Shown here piece by piece: positions 54,214 to 63,800 of a DNA stretch of 64,000 bases; the first letter of the stretch is position 1, and each line of letters starts with the position of its first letter. A model generated the notes under the pieces. It was not told where the DNA came from and ran no database searches. It saw nothing but the letters and a program-made list of their open reading frames with translations. A program made the translations under genes and the position numbers. The stretch spans positions 1 through 64,000 of the forward strand of contig NZ_FUZF01000009.1 in assembly GCF_900168125.1 (NCBI RefSeq), written 5' to 3'. The DNA is from Sphingobacterium nematocida. Its GTDB lineage: Bacteria > Bacteroidota > Bacteroidia > Sphingobacteriales > Sphingobacteriaceae.

Positions 54214-54989
54214 TCAAATTTAAGCAGTTGGCCTTTTTCTGCTTCGGTAATTATTAAACCCTGTACTCCGATAGGGTCTATGGCGCAATTGGTCGGATTG
54301 GCATATTGAAGTGGAACCTCATCAATGAGATTCCCTACCGGATCTAATACGGTGATCTTCTGTCCGCCATATAGCGCAATGTATAGGTTGCCTTGATCAT
54401 CCAAAGCCATTCCATCGGGACCAACCTCTCCGCCTACATAGGCGAACTTTTTAACATCGTTGAGCCTTTTGTTAGACCCGTCCCAGCGGGCTTTCCATAT
54501 CCACTTGCTTCCTGTTTCTGCTATATATAAGATGTAATAGTCTGATGAAAAGGCTATTCCATTCGGGTAATACATTTTTTGATGTACTTTGTGAACGGTT
54601 CCATCTGTAAATAAGGCGCATATATATCCGCCTCCATCATCCAGGCTATCCCCTGGGCAGGTAAAAAGAAGGTTCCCCTCTTGATCGAAACAAAGGTCAT
54701 TTGGCATCTTTAATGGACTACCTTCAATCGTATCGACTATGGTAATATCCTTTCCGTCAGATGGATGATATTGTCGGATCGCATTTTGTTTGGAATCACA
54801 GAACCAAATAATACCCTTCGAATCTATCGCTATCCCATTAGGATGGCCCCCAACGTGTATCCGCTGATATTGTTCGTTTTTATAATAGATCAAGTTTCCA
54901 GCTTCTTTTTCAACAAGCCAAATCCCTCCCTGATGATCGAAGGCAGGGCCTTCAGGAAAGTTCAAGTCGCTAATGAGTACTGTTGTCAT
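54189..54989 (-). CDS. SMP-30/gluconolactonase/LRE-family protein
   Basis: 266 residues without a signal peptide, forming a six-bladed propeller: EGPAFDHQGGIWLVEKEAGN, HPNGIAIDSKGIIWFCDS, MPNDLCFDQEGNLLFTC, YPNGIAFSSDYYILYIAETGS, GPDGMALDDQGNLYIALYGG. These include the Glu, Asn and Asp residues that bind the divalent cation in the family. It would open a sugar lactone, which fits downstream of the sugar dehydrogenase. The last residues (NKKGLL) are encoded inside the 50-bp terminator palindrome. The gene is divergent from the aminotransferase operon. Confidence 0.88.
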   Translation of the reverse strand: MTTVLISDLNFPEGPAFDHQGGIWLVEKEAGNLIYYKNEQYQRIHVGGHPNGIAIDSKGIIWFCDSKQNAIRQYHPSDGKDITIVDTIEGSPLKMPNDLCFDQEGNLLFTCPGDSLDDGGGYICALFTDGTVHKVHQKMYYPNGIAFSSDYYILYIAETGSKWIWKARWDGSNKRLNDVKKFAYVGGEVGPDGMALDDQGNLYIALYGGQKITVLDPVGNLIDEVPLQYANPTNCAIDPIGVQGLIITEAEKGQLLKFESNKKGLL

Positions 54990-55087
54990 GTTTTATAAAT
55001 ATACGTGTTCTGCGGTAAAAAGCAGTTTGCTCTACTCGTTTTTATCGTATTACAGTCAATTGATGTTTTTTTTAAAAAACATTTTAA

Positions 55088-55119
55088 ATGTATACATTAT
55101 TATTGTATTTTAGTATACA
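55088..55119. promoter_or_regulatory. Predicted paired GntR operators before the aminotransferase operon
   Basis: ATGTATACAT (55088-55097) and AGTATACAT (55112-55120 region), centred about 23 bp apart. They lie in the divergent region between the SMP-30 gene and the aminotransferase gene, so both could respond. Confidence 0.65.
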
Positions 55120-55205
55120 TTAAATAATCAATGATGGTATGTACTCATTTGCTAAGAAGTGAGTATCCAATTATAAAAACAGTAACAGCAAAATAATAAT
55201 AAGGC

Positions 55206-56528
55206 ATGCAAGAAAATGAAAAATCTGCCGCTATCTTGCGGGAGAATGCAAAGTGGATACCCGGAGGCGTGGTATCGCTGAATCGAAAATCAGATCCTAA
55301 CATCTGTTTTGTCAAAGGGAGTGGAAGTAAGGTCGTGGATGCTGACGGTAATACTTATATCGATTATCAAGCGGGTTTTGCTGCATCCTTTTTGGGACAT
55401 AATGATCCTGATGTAAATGGTGCGGTGTTGCGTACGATCGAACAACAGCAGGTGTTGATGGGCGCGGGACCGACCTTACTGGAAGGGGAGTTCGCCCAAC
55501 TATTCTGTACTTCGGTACCTAATGCAGAAGCCGTACAAGTCACAACTACGGGTTCAGAAGCGACTTATCATGCGCTGCGTATTGCGCGTGCAGTGACACG
55601 GAGAGATCATATTATTGTTATGCAAGGTGGGTACAACGGATGGCATAATGATGTAGCTTGTAACGTAATCAGTCAAATAGAGCACATAGGTCCCTTTACT
55701 AGTCCTGGTGAGTATCCTTTTGACTCGTTAAGCGCCGGAGTACCTAAAAGCCACAGTGACCTAGTGCATGTGGTAAATTATAATGATTTAGAGAGCGTGC
55801 GTTATGTGGTCGAAAAATTCGAGGTCGCTTGTATCTTGTTAGAACCGATATTGCAGAATGTAGGGATTGTAAAACCTCAGCCCGGCTACTTGGAAGGACT
55901 TCGGGAATTGGCAGATGAGAAGGGTTTCTTACTTATCTTTGATGAGGTAAAGACAGGTTTCAGGCATGCGTTGGGTGGTTACCAATCGCTTTGTGGAGTG
56001 GTTCCTGATCTCTCTACATTTGGTAAAGCTGTAGCCAATGGTTATCCTTTAGGGGTGATAGCAGGTAAAAAGAAATATATGGACTATTTTGTAGATCCTG
56101 ATAAAGCCAAAAGGGTTATGATTGCGGGAACTTTTAATGCGTTCCCATTGACCACCGCGGCTGCTATAGCCACACTTAAAAAACTTTCTAGCACAGAATA
56201 TCAGGTTTATACGCATGTAGAGCGTTTGGGAGCTCTTTTGGAGCAGGGTTATAATGAAATATTTCCTAAATTAGGTGTACCGTTTTATGTTGCACGTCAG
56301 GGATCTGCTTTTTGTACTTACTTTATGGATCATGCACCTGTTCATTACCATGATATCTTGGATAACCATGATTTTGATCGGGATATTAAATACCGTAAAA
56401 ATCTAATCAAAGAGGGGATTTTTAATTTCCCTTCTGCGATAAAACAAGGAAGTATCTCTTTTGCGCATAGTGAAGATGATATTATTAAGACACTGGAAGC
56501 AACAGAACGGGTAGTCAAAAGTTTGTAA
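55206..56528 (+). CDS. Class III PLP-dependent aminotransferase (glutamate-semialdehyde-aminomutase-like)
   Basis: 440 residues. The opening (RENAKWIPGGVVSLNRK) resembles glutamate-1-semialdehyde aminomutase-type enzymes. Fold-type I landmarks are present: TTGSEATYHALRIARA, GGYNGWHNDV, LLIFDEVKTGFR with the cofactor Asp, and LSTFGKAVANGYPLGVIAG with the PLP lysine. It is unlikely to be a haem-biosynthesis enzyme, because it heads a sugar-acid operon under the predicted GntR operators. Transamination or amine elimination of an amino-sugar derivative is the most plausible role. Confidence 0.87.
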   Translation: MQENEKSAAILRENAKWIPGGVVSLNRKSDPNICFVKGSGSKVVDADGNTYIDYQAGFAASFLGHNDPDVNGAVLRTIEQQQVLMGAGPTLLEGEFAQLFCTSVPNAEAVQVTTTGSEATYHALRIARAVTRRDHIIVMQGGYNGWHNDVACNVISQIEHIGPFTSPGEYPFDSLSAGVPKSHSDLVHVVNYNDLESVRYVVEKFEVACILLEPILQNVGIVKPQPGYLEGLRELADEKGFLLIFDEVKTGFRHALGGYQSLCGVVPDLSTFGKAVANGYPLGVIAGKKKYMDYFVDPDKAKRVMIAGTFNAFPLTTAAAIATLKKLSSTEYQVYTHVERLGALLEQGYNEIFPKLGVPFYVARQGSAFCTYFMDHAPVHYHDILDNHDFDRDIKYRKNLIKEGIFNFPSAIKQGSISFAHSEDDIIKTLEATERVVKSL

Positions 56529-56612
56529 CCCGAAACCAAATAAACCGAGTGTATGGTGCTAATTAAAAGGATCAAGCACATATACTTGCTCGTTAAATAA
56601 GAAAATCGTAGT

Positions 56613-57791
56613 ATGAAAATAACCGCAATTGAAACCTACGTGTGCCACGCACGCATGAGAAATTGGATTTTTGTAAAAGTTGTTACCGACCAACCGGGGC
56701 TATGGGGCTGGGGAGAGGCGACGTTAGAGTGGCATACCCAAAGTGTGGTCGGTGCAATTAAAGATATATCTCAATTATTGGTTGGCGAGGATCCTCGTCG
56801 TATTGAGCATCTGTGGCAGATGATGTACAGACAACACTTTTGGCACGGCAACGGGATCGTTCGAGGGACGGCAATCAGTGGAATTGATATCGCGCTGTGG
56901 GATATCTTGGGAAAAATTCATAATGTACCTTGTCACGAACTTTGGGGAGGACGTGTACGGGATTATATACGTCTTTATTGTCACTTGGGTGGAGGACGTA
57001 TGGAAGATTTTTATGAAACAGCGCCTGATGATGCAAAGCGCTTCGGCGATCTTGCATTAAAAGCGGTGGACGAGGGTTTTACAGCTTTTAAATCCATGGC
57101 GGTACCAGAGACTATGCCTCTTGAAGGATTGCGCCCGGTTAAATATGCTGAAGCTTGTGTACGCGCTATGCGCGATGCCGTAGGAGATGATATTGATATT
57201 ATGGTAGACTGCCATGCGAGGCCTAGTCCTCGTATGGGAATGTTGTTTGCCAAAGCCCTGGAACCTTATGGTTTGTATTTTTTTGAAGAACCTTGTTGGC
57301 CAGAAAGTATGGAGGATATTGCGTTGATACAACGCGCTGTACAAACCCCTATTGCTTCGGGTGAAAGATTGGTAGGACTACATGCTTTCCGGGATATGTT
57401 GGAAAAAAGAGCTGTAAGTGTGATTCAACCTGATATTACCCACTGCGGTGGATTGTCGGAAGCACGTAAGATCGCCGCTTTGGCGGATGCCTATCGGGTT
57501 TCGATGGCGCCTCATAATCCCCAAGGACCGGTAAGTACTGCTGCCTCTATAGAATTAGGTTTTGCCACTCCTTCTTATATTATCTGTGAAAGCGTACATA
57601 AAGATGTCGAGTGGAGACAGGACGTGGTAACTGAAGGGTTTTCGGTACAGGAAAAGGGAAGAATTGTATTGCCGAATAATCGGCCTGGATTGGGTATTGA
57701 AATCAACGAAGAAGAGGTTAAAAAGCATCCTTTCCAACAGGAGATACTGCAACGGACATTTTATAAAGATGGTAGTATAGGGGACTGGTAA
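56613..57791 (+). CDS. Mandelate racemase/enolase family dehydratase, galactonate-dehydratase-like
   Basis: 392 residues with the capping domain ([19 protein letters not shown]) and barrel motifs. Metal ligands are visible as DCHARPS (Asp and the nearby His), FFEEPCWPE and ASGERL; the C-terminal catalytic dyad appears as QPDITHCGG and MAPHNPQGP. The D-x-H arrangement and PHNPQGP are characteristic of the galactonate dehydratase group, which turns aldonic acids into 2-keto-3-deoxy acids. The exact substrate stereochemistry cannot be read from sequence. It follows the aminotransferase after about 85 bp. Confidence 0.88.
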   Translation: MKITAIETYVCHARMRNWIFVKVVTDQPGLWGWGEATLEWHTQSVVGAIKDISQLLVGEDPRRIEHLWQMMYRQHFWHGNGIVRGTAISGIDIALWDILGKIHNVPCHELWGGRVRDYIRLYCHLGGGRMEDFYETAPDDAKRFGDLALKAVDEGFTAFKSMAVPETMPLEGLRPVKYAEACVRAMRDAVGDDIDIMVDCHARPSPRMGMLFAKALEPYGLYFFEEPCWPESMEDIALIQRAVQTPIASGERLVGLHAFRDMLEKRAVSVIQPDITHCGGLSEARKIAALADAYRVSMAPHNPQGPVSTAASIELGFATPSYIICESVHKDVEWRQDVVTEGFSVQEKGRIVLPNNRPGLGIEINEEEVKKHPFQQEILQRTFYKDGSIGDW

Positions 57792-57801
57792 AAGAAAAGC
57801 A

Positions 57802-58569
57802 ATGGGCGAATTTGATAATAAAGTAGTATTAATCAGTGGAGGTTTGGGGGATATTGGTCAAGCAATAGCCCAAGCTTTTCTGGATAAAGGCGCAATTGTA
57901 GCGTTGTCAGACCGATTTTCTCCCGAAGTCGCAAGCGAAAAGCTTCCGATGCTAAAGGATCAGAATGTCGCCTTACATTATGCCGAGGTCGATGTGTCTC
58001 AGGCGGAGCAGGTCTCGGATTGGATTGCGGCTGTAAGGGAACAATTGGGACCGATTGCTATTGGTATTGCCAATGCTGCGAAGGTAACTTTGAAGAACTA
58101 CAGGGAGCTTTCGGATGCGGAATGGCGAAGCGAAATGAATGTAAATCTAGACGGCGCTTTTTATGTGGCAAATGGCTGTGCAAAGCTTTTTGTAGCGGAT
58201 TCCATGGCCGGGAATATCTTGTTTTTGGGAAGTTGGGCAGCACATGCGGTACATGTGAATCTACCTGCATATAGTGTCTCCAAGGCAGCCATCCGTATGT
58301 TGTGCCAAAGCATGGCGTTGGAATATGCAGCAAGTGGTATCCGGGTCAATGAGATCGCTCCGGGTTATGTGAATGCGGGACTGAGTAAAGTGGTGTGGGC
58401 CCAAAATCCCGATTTGCAGAATGAGGCTGCATCGGTGGTCCCGTTAGGTAAGATTCTCGAAGTGGATGAGATAGCGCAACAGGTGCTTTGGATGTGTTCG
58501 GAACAATGTAAACACTTGACCGGAGCTTCTATAGTATTGGACGGTGGACTCTCATTAATAAGGCCTTGA
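57802..58569 (+). CDS. Short-chain dehydrogenase/reductase
   Basis: 255 residues. The nucleotide-binding motif is LISGGLGDIGQAIAQAF, and an Asp-like residue at the end of the second strand (ALSDRF) suggests NAD preference. The catalytic Ser region is LFLGSWAAH, then the YSVSKAA motif (Tyr-xxx-Lys), and the end GASIVLDGGLSL is typical. It should oxidise or reduce an intermediate of the pathway. It starts 10 bp after the dehydratase stop and is followed by the ceramidase-like gene after 4 bp. Confidence 0.9.
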   Translation: MGEFDNKVVLISGGLGDIGQAIAQAFLDKGAIVALSDRFSPEVASEKLPMLKDQNVALHYAEVDVSQAEQVSDWIAAVREQLGPIAIGIANAAKVTLKNYRELSDAEWRSEMNVNLDGAFYVANGCAKLFVADSMAGNILFLGSWAAHAVHVNLPAYSVSKAAIRMLCQSMALEYAASGIRVNEIAPGYVNAGLSKVVWAQNPDLQNEAASVVPLGKILEVDEIAQQVLWMCSEQCKHLTGASIVLDGGLSLIRP

Positions 58570-58573
58570 TGCT

Positions 58574-59953
58574 ATGGAATTAAAGAATTCTTTACAGGAT
58601 GTAAATAGTAATTTCGCTGCCCGGTTTGGTATTTCGGTACGGGATATTACGCCACCAATTGGTATTTATTCTCGCAACTGGGGCGCTTCTTCTTTTGATC
58701 AGGCGGTAGCGGTACATCAACCGCTATTGATACATTGTTTATGTATTGTTGGCAAAAATAGTCGTACAGTCCTTTTGACTGCAGATCTAGGCTGGTGGAA
58801 AAATGCCTCCGATGAACGCAAAATCAGGGATGAGTTGTTACAGCATTTTCAGCTGCAGGAAAGTGAATTGGTATTTGCGCTGTCTCATACACATGCCGGG
58901 CCTAGTATTTGTTCGACGGATGTAAACCAACCTGGAGGTGAGTTGATACCGGCTTATTTGGAGTTTATTAAAGAGCAAGCTATTGCCTGTATAGAGGAAG
59001 GATTCGGTCAATTGTTTGAAGGGCAGATGAGTTGGAGTTATGGTGTTTGCGACCTGGCGTGTAACCGGGACTTGCAGGTTGGAACTAGTTATTTGATCGG
59101 CTTTAATCCACTTGGTGATCCTGATAATACGCTTTTAGTGGGACAGGTACTAGATTCGGAACAGCGTCTGCAGGCGGTAATCTGTAACTATGCCTGCCAC
59201 CCAACGAGCTTTGCGCATGAGAATAATCTTATTTCGCCCGATTATGTGGGCGAAATGCGAAACATAGTGGAGAAGGAAACGGGAGTCCCTTGCTTATTTT
59301 TACAAGGAGCTTCGGGAGATTTGGCTCCTAAGAAACAGTATGTGAAGGATCCTGCTTATGTAGAGGCCAACGGTAGACAACTCGGCTACGCTGTCTTGTC
59401 GACATTGACACAGATGGATCCACCGGATAGCAATTGGTTTTTTGACCGACCGCTGCTCTCTGGAGCGTCTTTGGCTTGTTGGAAAATAAATGAGGTGGTA
59501 TTGAACAGGGATTTAAGACCACGAATGATTCAAATTGAGGTTCCTTACAAAAAGTTACCCAGCCTTGATTCGATATTTGAAGAGTACGAAAACTGTACAG
59601 ATAGAGTTTTGAAAGATCGCTTGTGGCGCAAATATAATACCCGTAAATCGATCGGAGATCAACAACAGGCCGTGATATCAATATGGTTATGGAAATTGGG
59701 AAATGCGATTGTAGTAGCCCAGGCAAATGAAGCATACTCATTGTTTCAGAAGTCGGTGCGGGCGGAATTCCCAAACCATTGTATTGCTTTTGTAAATATC
59801 GCTAACGGCTATGTCGGTTATCTCGCACCAATGGACTTGTACGATAAGGATATTTACGCGGTATGGCAAAGTCCATATGCAAGCGGGAGCCTGGAAGTAT
59901 TAATAGAAAAAACGAAGATTGGAATCACAAAACTCTTATTAGATGAAGCTTGA
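58574..59953 (+). CDS. Neutral/alkaline ceramidase-like hydrolase, cytoplasmic
   Basis: 459 residues resembling the N-terminal domain of neutral/alkaline non-lysosomal ceramidases (PF04734): ARFGISVRDITPP at the start, SHTHAGP (zinc-binding His), NYACHPTSF and LQGASGDLAP. True ceramidases are exported amide hydrolases, but this protein has no signal peptide and sits in a sugar catabolic operon. It therefore probably hydrolyses another amide or ester in the cytoplasm. The stop overlaps the start of the symporter gene by 11 bp. Confidence 0.8.
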   Translation: MELKNSLQDVNSNFAARFGISVRDITPPIGIYSRNWGASSFDQAVAVHQPLLIHCLCIVGKNSRTVLLTADLGWWKNASDERKIRDELLQHFQLQESELVFALSHTHAGPSICSTDVNQPGGELIPAYLEFIKEQAIACIEEGFGQLFEGQMSWSYGVCDLACNRDLQVGTSYLIGFNPLGDPDNTLLVGQVLDSEQRLQAVICNYACHPTSFAHENNLISPDYVGEMRNIVEKETGVPCLFLQGASGDLAPKKQYVKDPAYVEANGRQLGYAVLSTLTQMDPPDSNWFFDRPLLSGASLACWKINEVVLNRDLRPRMIQIEVPYKKLPSLDSIFEEYENCTDRVLKDRLWRKYNTRKSIGDQQQAVISIWLWKLGNAIVVAQANEAYSLFQKSVRAEFPNHCIAFVNIANGYVGYLAPMDLYDKDIYAVWQSPYASGSLEVLIEKTKIGITKLLLDEA

Positions 59954-61508
59954 TTGGATTGATATAGTCATTTTCGCTGTATACATAGTTGGTATCGTTG
60001 CATTGGGGCTATATGCCTCTAAAAAGGGACCGTCTTCTAAAAGGGATTATTTTCTCGCGGGCGATAAATTGCCCTGGTGGATGATCGGAGGGAGCATCAT
60101 CGCTGCAAATATCAGTAGTCATCATTTAGTAGGTGCAATGGGCGCGGCTTACGACCGTGGATTTGTAGCGATTACTTTGGAATGGGGTGCTATTTTGATA
60201 GGCTTCAACGCCTTGCTTTGGATATTTTTGCCGTTTTATATACGTAATGGCTTTTATACGGTTCCAGAGTATCTCGAAAAACGTTATGGTGGAGGCACAA
60301 GGGTGTTGTATGCGATACTTATATTGTTTACCTACGTATTTGTCGAAATAGGAGCTGTGCTGTACCTCGGAGGGCTTTCGCTGCACGCTTTATTTGGCAT
60401 TCCTATCTTATACAGTATTTTCGGAATGGCTATCCTGACTGGAGTATATACGGTATTGGGCGGGCTGAAAGCGGTTATCTGGACAGAAATGGTTCAGCTG
60501 GTGATTCTGGTGCTAGGGGGAGTTGTATTAACTTTTGCAACAATTAATGCGGCAGGTGGATTCGAGGCAGTCACTGCCTCTGCAAAGGATTGGAAGATGT
60601 TTTACCCGGCGAGCGACCCTGATTTTCCATGGACAATGTACCTTGGTGGATTGTTGTGTATATCGGTGTTTTATTGCGCAACTAACCAATTTATCGTACA
60701 ACGTGTTCTAGCGGCTAAAAACGAATGGCACGGAAAGATGGGCGTTATTTTTGGTGATTATTTAAAATTTTTAGTGCCTTTAATCATAACAATTCCTGCT
60801 TTGGTGGCGCCAAAGTTTTTGCCAAAACTCGATCAGCCTGATTTAATTTTTGCTACTTTGGTAGAGACCCTTTTGCCTAAAGGGCTGATTGGACTTGTGA
60901 TGGCAGGGTTGATCTCGGCTATAATGTCACATATCTCGGGTGCAATTAATTCATGTACTACTATTTTGACCGTGGATGTCTATAGTCAATACATCAATAA
61001 AAATGCGACAGACGAGCAGGCGGTTCGGTTTGGGAAGCGATCGGGCGTAGCCATTATTGTGCTGGGGATTTTGAGTGCCGTAATGTTGATCAGCTATTCC
61101 GACAAGCCGGTGTTTCTATACCTGATGAATCTCTATGGATTGTTCACCCCGGGTATCGCTACGATGTTTTTGATGGGAGTTTTTTGGAAGAGAACGACTT
61201 CACAGGGCGCCTTAGCGGCAGGTTTATTAACGATTCCTCTTTCGCTGGCTATGGAATATGCATTGCCTGACATGCCCTTTTTTAATCGAACGGGTATTGT
61301 ATTCTGGAGTTGTATGATTGTGTGTGTTGTGGTAAGCTTAGCGACGCCTGCCGTCTCTGCTGACAAACTACATAATCTAGTGATGACCAAGGATATGTAT
61401 AAGATTAATGCGAACGATCGGGCGATGTACCGCGGTATCCGCAATCCCACGATTTGGTGGTTACTAATTACGATAATGGTACTTTATTTTTATGTAAGAT
61501 ATTTTTAG
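59943..61508 (+). CDS. Sodium:solute symporter (SSS/SGLT family)
   Basis: 521 residues with about thirteen to fourteen transmembrane helices. SSS hallmarks include DYFLAGDKLPWWMIGGSIIA and the segment NISSHHLVGAMGAAY, plus TVLGGLKAVIWTEMVQ. It should bring the degradation product of the outer-membrane system into the cytoplasm using the Na+ gradient. It is translationally coupled to the preceding hydrolase gene by an 11-bp overlap. Together with the Nramp-like protein there are two candidate inner-membrane carriers in this regulon. Confidence 0.9.
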   Translation: MKLDWIDIVIFAVYIVGIVALGLYASKKGPSSKRDYFLAGDKLPWWMIGGSIIAANISSHHLVGAMGAAYDRGFVAITLEWGAILIGFNALLWIFLPFYIRNGFYTVPEYLEKRYGGGTRVLYAILILFTYVFVEIGAVLYLGGLSLHALFGIPILYSIFGMAILTGVYTVLGGLKAVIWTEMVQLVILVLGGVVLTFATINAAGGFEAVTASAKDWKMFYPASDPDFPWTMYLGGLLCISVFYCATNQFIVQRVLAAKNEWHGKMGVIFGDYLKFLVPLIITIPALVAPKFLPKLDQPDLIFATLVETLLPKGLIGLVMAGLISAIMSHISGAINSCTTILTVDVYSQYINKNATDEQAVRFGKRSGVAIIVLGILSAVMLISYSDKPVFLYLMNLYGLFTPGIATMFLMGVFWKRTTSQGALAAGLLTIPLSLAMEYALPDMPFFNRTGIVFWSCMIVCVVVSLATPAVSADKLHNLVMTKDMYKINANDRAMYRGIRNPTIWWLLITIMVLYFYVRYF

Positions 61509-61530
61509 TAAATTATTGTTTACAAAGGGC

Positions 61531-62730
61531 ATGAATCAATTGATAAGTCTGATAGATCGAAAATTAAAAGAGGTTGTTTTGTCTGCGATTGATGATCGTA
61601 GACATTTACATCGGCATCCAGAACTTTCTTTTCAAGAGTTTGAAACAAGTGCTTATATAAAGAAGCGGTTGGAGCAAATGGATATTCCTTTTCGGGAGGT
61701 TGCGGGCACGGGTGTTGTCGGGGTTTTAGAAGGTAAAAAAGGTGCTTCCGATAATGTCGTCGTCTTAAGAGCCGATATTGACGCCCTACCGATACTGGAG
61801 AAAAATGAGCTTGATTATCGATCCACGAATACGGGTGTGATGCACGCTTGTGGCCATGATTTTCATACGGCGAACCTCTTGGGGGTGGCGGCTTTACTTA
61901 AGGAGCTTAGATCCGAGTTTGCCGGAAAGGTGCTTTTACTATTTCAACCGGCAGAGGAGAAAATTCCGGGTGGAGCGATTCAGGTTTTGGATTCGGGTAT
62001 TTTAGATTCATTTGCCAACAATATAAAAGGGGTTCTGGGACTGCATGTGAGCCCAAGACTGCAACTAGGTAAAGTGGGAGTCTGTAGTGGACGGTTTATG
62101 GCATCTAGTGACGAATTCTATATCCGGATATCGGGACGGGGCGGACATGCTGCTGAACCTCATCTCGCTGTAGATCCAATCATGATCGCTGTGCAGCTGT
62201 TGAGTACGCTGCAACAGATTGTAAGTAGAAAAGCTGACCCAAACATGCCTTCTGTCTTGACATTTGGTCGTTTTGAAGGTAGAGGGGCTGCAAATGTAAT
62301 ACCAAGTGAGGTGTATCTAGAGGGAACATTTAGGACGCTGGATGAGAAATGGAGAGCGGAAGCTGTAAAACAGATAGAAGCTGTAATTCATGCCTTACCT
62401 ACTGCCTTAGGTGCAACGGTGGATCTCGAAATCAGACGAGGATACCCTACGTTGTTTAATAATCCACAGCTAGCTGGTAGAGCCAAGGAATTGTGGAGAG
62501 ATATCTGGGGGAGCGATAGTGTTGAAGATTCGGCCGTGTGGATGGCAGCGGAGGACTTCGCCTATTACTCACATCAATACCCTTCTCTTTTTGTACTGGT
62601 AGGGACTGATGCTGGTTCAGCGGATACCCGCTACGGTCTGCATAACGATCGGTTTAATTTGGACGAGCGCGCATTCTTCACTTCTATACCTGCTATAATT
62701 AGTTTCACTATTGATTTGTTAAATAGATAG
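61531..62730 (+). CDS. M20-family amidohydrolase (peptidase M20D)
   Basis: About 399 residues. Family landmarks: RRHLHRHPELSFQEF, VVLRADIDALPILEK, GVMHACGHDFHTANLLG (metal-binding His/Asp), LLFQPAEEKIPGGA (catalytic and metal Glu), and the dimerisation-domain GGHAAEPHLAVDP. Relatives remove N-acyl groups from amino acids, hippurate or amino sugars. ATG 61531 is preferred over an upstream TTG at 61516 (only five codons earlier). In this context an N-deacylase acting on an acylated amino-sugar acid is plausible. Confidence 0.88.
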   Translation: MNQLISLIDRKLKEVVLSAIDDRRHLHRHPELSFQEFETSAYIKKRLEQMDIPFREVAGTGVVGVLEGKKGASDNVVVLRADIDALPILEKNELDYRSTNTGVMHACGHDFHTANLLGVAALLKELRSEFAGKVLLLFQPAEEKIPGGAIQVLDSGILDSFANNIKGVLGLHVSPRLQLGKVGVCSGRFMASSDEFYIRISGRGGHAAEPHLAVDPIMIAVQLLSTLQQIVSRKADPNMPSVLTFGRFEGRGAANVIPSEVYLEGTFRTLDEKWRAEAVKQIEAVIHALPTALGATVDLEIRRGYPTLFNNPQLAGRAKELWRDIWGSDSVEDSAVWMAAEDFAYYSHQYPSLFVLVGTDAGSADTRYGLHNDRFNLDERAFFTSIPAIISFTIDLLNR

Positions 62731-62732
62731 AT

Positions 62733-63689
62733 ATGGATAGGAAAACTTTTTTACTTTCCCTATCTGCGGTGGGAGTCGGCCTGAGCTTGAATGCTGCACA
62801 CATGAAGCCGGGGAAACGCAAGAAACTAACCAAGATTGGAATAATAGGTCTCGATTCGACACATGCAATGGCCTTTACAAAAGCGATCAATGCGGCTAGC
62901 CAACAGAATGGTTTTGCGGTTGTCGCGGCGTATCCTTTTGGAAGTAGAACAGTCGAGCTGAGTAAGGAGAGGATACCTAAGTTTACGGAGGAGATGAAAG
63001 GCATAGGGGTAAGTATCGTGCAAAGTATAACTGAATTACTGGAGCGGGTAGATGTGGTCCTTTTGGAAACTAATGATGGTAATCTTCATGTACAACAGGC
63101 TCTTGAAGTGATTCGAACAGGGAAGCCTTTATTTATAGATAAACCTATAGCGAATTCTTATCAAGGGGCACTACGGATTTTTGAGGAAGCGAAGAGGTAT
63201 AATTGTCCTGTTTTTTCAAGTAGTTCGTTGCGTTATATTGATGGTTTAGAAGCACTGGACAAGAGGCAGATAGTAGGCGTAGATGTTTATAGCCCTGCTC
63301 ATAAAGAAGCATCTCACAAGGATTTGTATTGGTATGGAATACATGGTGTGGAAATGTTGGTTGCTTTAATGGGGCCGAACTGTGTGTCGGTGCAGACAAC
63401 AGAAGTGGAAGGGACCTCAATCTATACCGGAGTCTGGGCAGATGGTCGATGTGGGGTGTTGAGGGGGATTCGGGAAGGGAAAGAAGATTTTGGAGGAACT
63501 GTCTATTTGAAAGATGAGATCGTGCGTTTAGGAAATTTTAAAGGGTACCAACCTTTATTGGAGAAAATACTCTCTTTCTTTGAAACGGGAATAAGTCCCG
63601 TCCCACAGGAGGAAACGTTGGCTATCTGTGCTTTTATAGATGCCGCTGAGAAAAGTAAAAATAAGGGTGGCAAAGTGATTCGCTTATAG
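62733..63689 (+). CDS. Gfo/Idh/MocA-family oxidoreductase with export-like N-terminus
   Basis: 318 residues. The Rossmann part reads TKIGIIGLDSTHAMAFTKAI, then VDVVLLETNDGNLHV and GKPLFIDKPIANS, where the EKP-type motif has become DKP. The second domain is shorter than in many relatives. The N-terminus (KTFLLSLSAVGVGLSLNAAH) looks like a signal peptide without twin arginines, as seen in several exported members of this family. Last gene of the operon, 3 bp after the M20 gene. No clear terminator follows. Confidence 0.83.
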   Translation: MDRKTFLLSLSAVGVGLSLNAAHMKPGKRKKLTKIGIIGLDSTHAMAFTKAINAASQQNGFAVVAAYPFGSRTVELSKERIPKFTEEMKGIGVSIVQSITELLERVDVVLLETNDGNLHVQQALEVIRTGKPLFIDKPIANSYQGALRIFEEAKRYNCPVFSSSSLRYIDGLEALDKRQIVGVDVYSPAHKEASHKDLYWYGIHGVEMLVALMGPNCVSVQTTEVEGTSIYTGVWADGRCGVLRGIREGKEDFGGTVYLKDEIVRLGNFKGYQPLLEKILSFFETGISPVPQEETLAICAFIDAAEKSKNKGGKVIRL

Positions 63690-63800
63690 GCTCAAAAAGA
63701 AATATTGACTATTAGAACTTGAGATGTTCATTTGTTGAAACAAGACGATTTGATTTTTCGGTGAATGTGGAGAATTGAAATAATTAACGTTAAGCATTTT

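Noticed and set aside
55206..56528. hemL-type glutamate-1-semialdehyde aminomutase for haem synthesis
   Set aside because: The family match is real, but operon context and the GntR-type sites point to catabolism, so no haem gene symbol is assigned.
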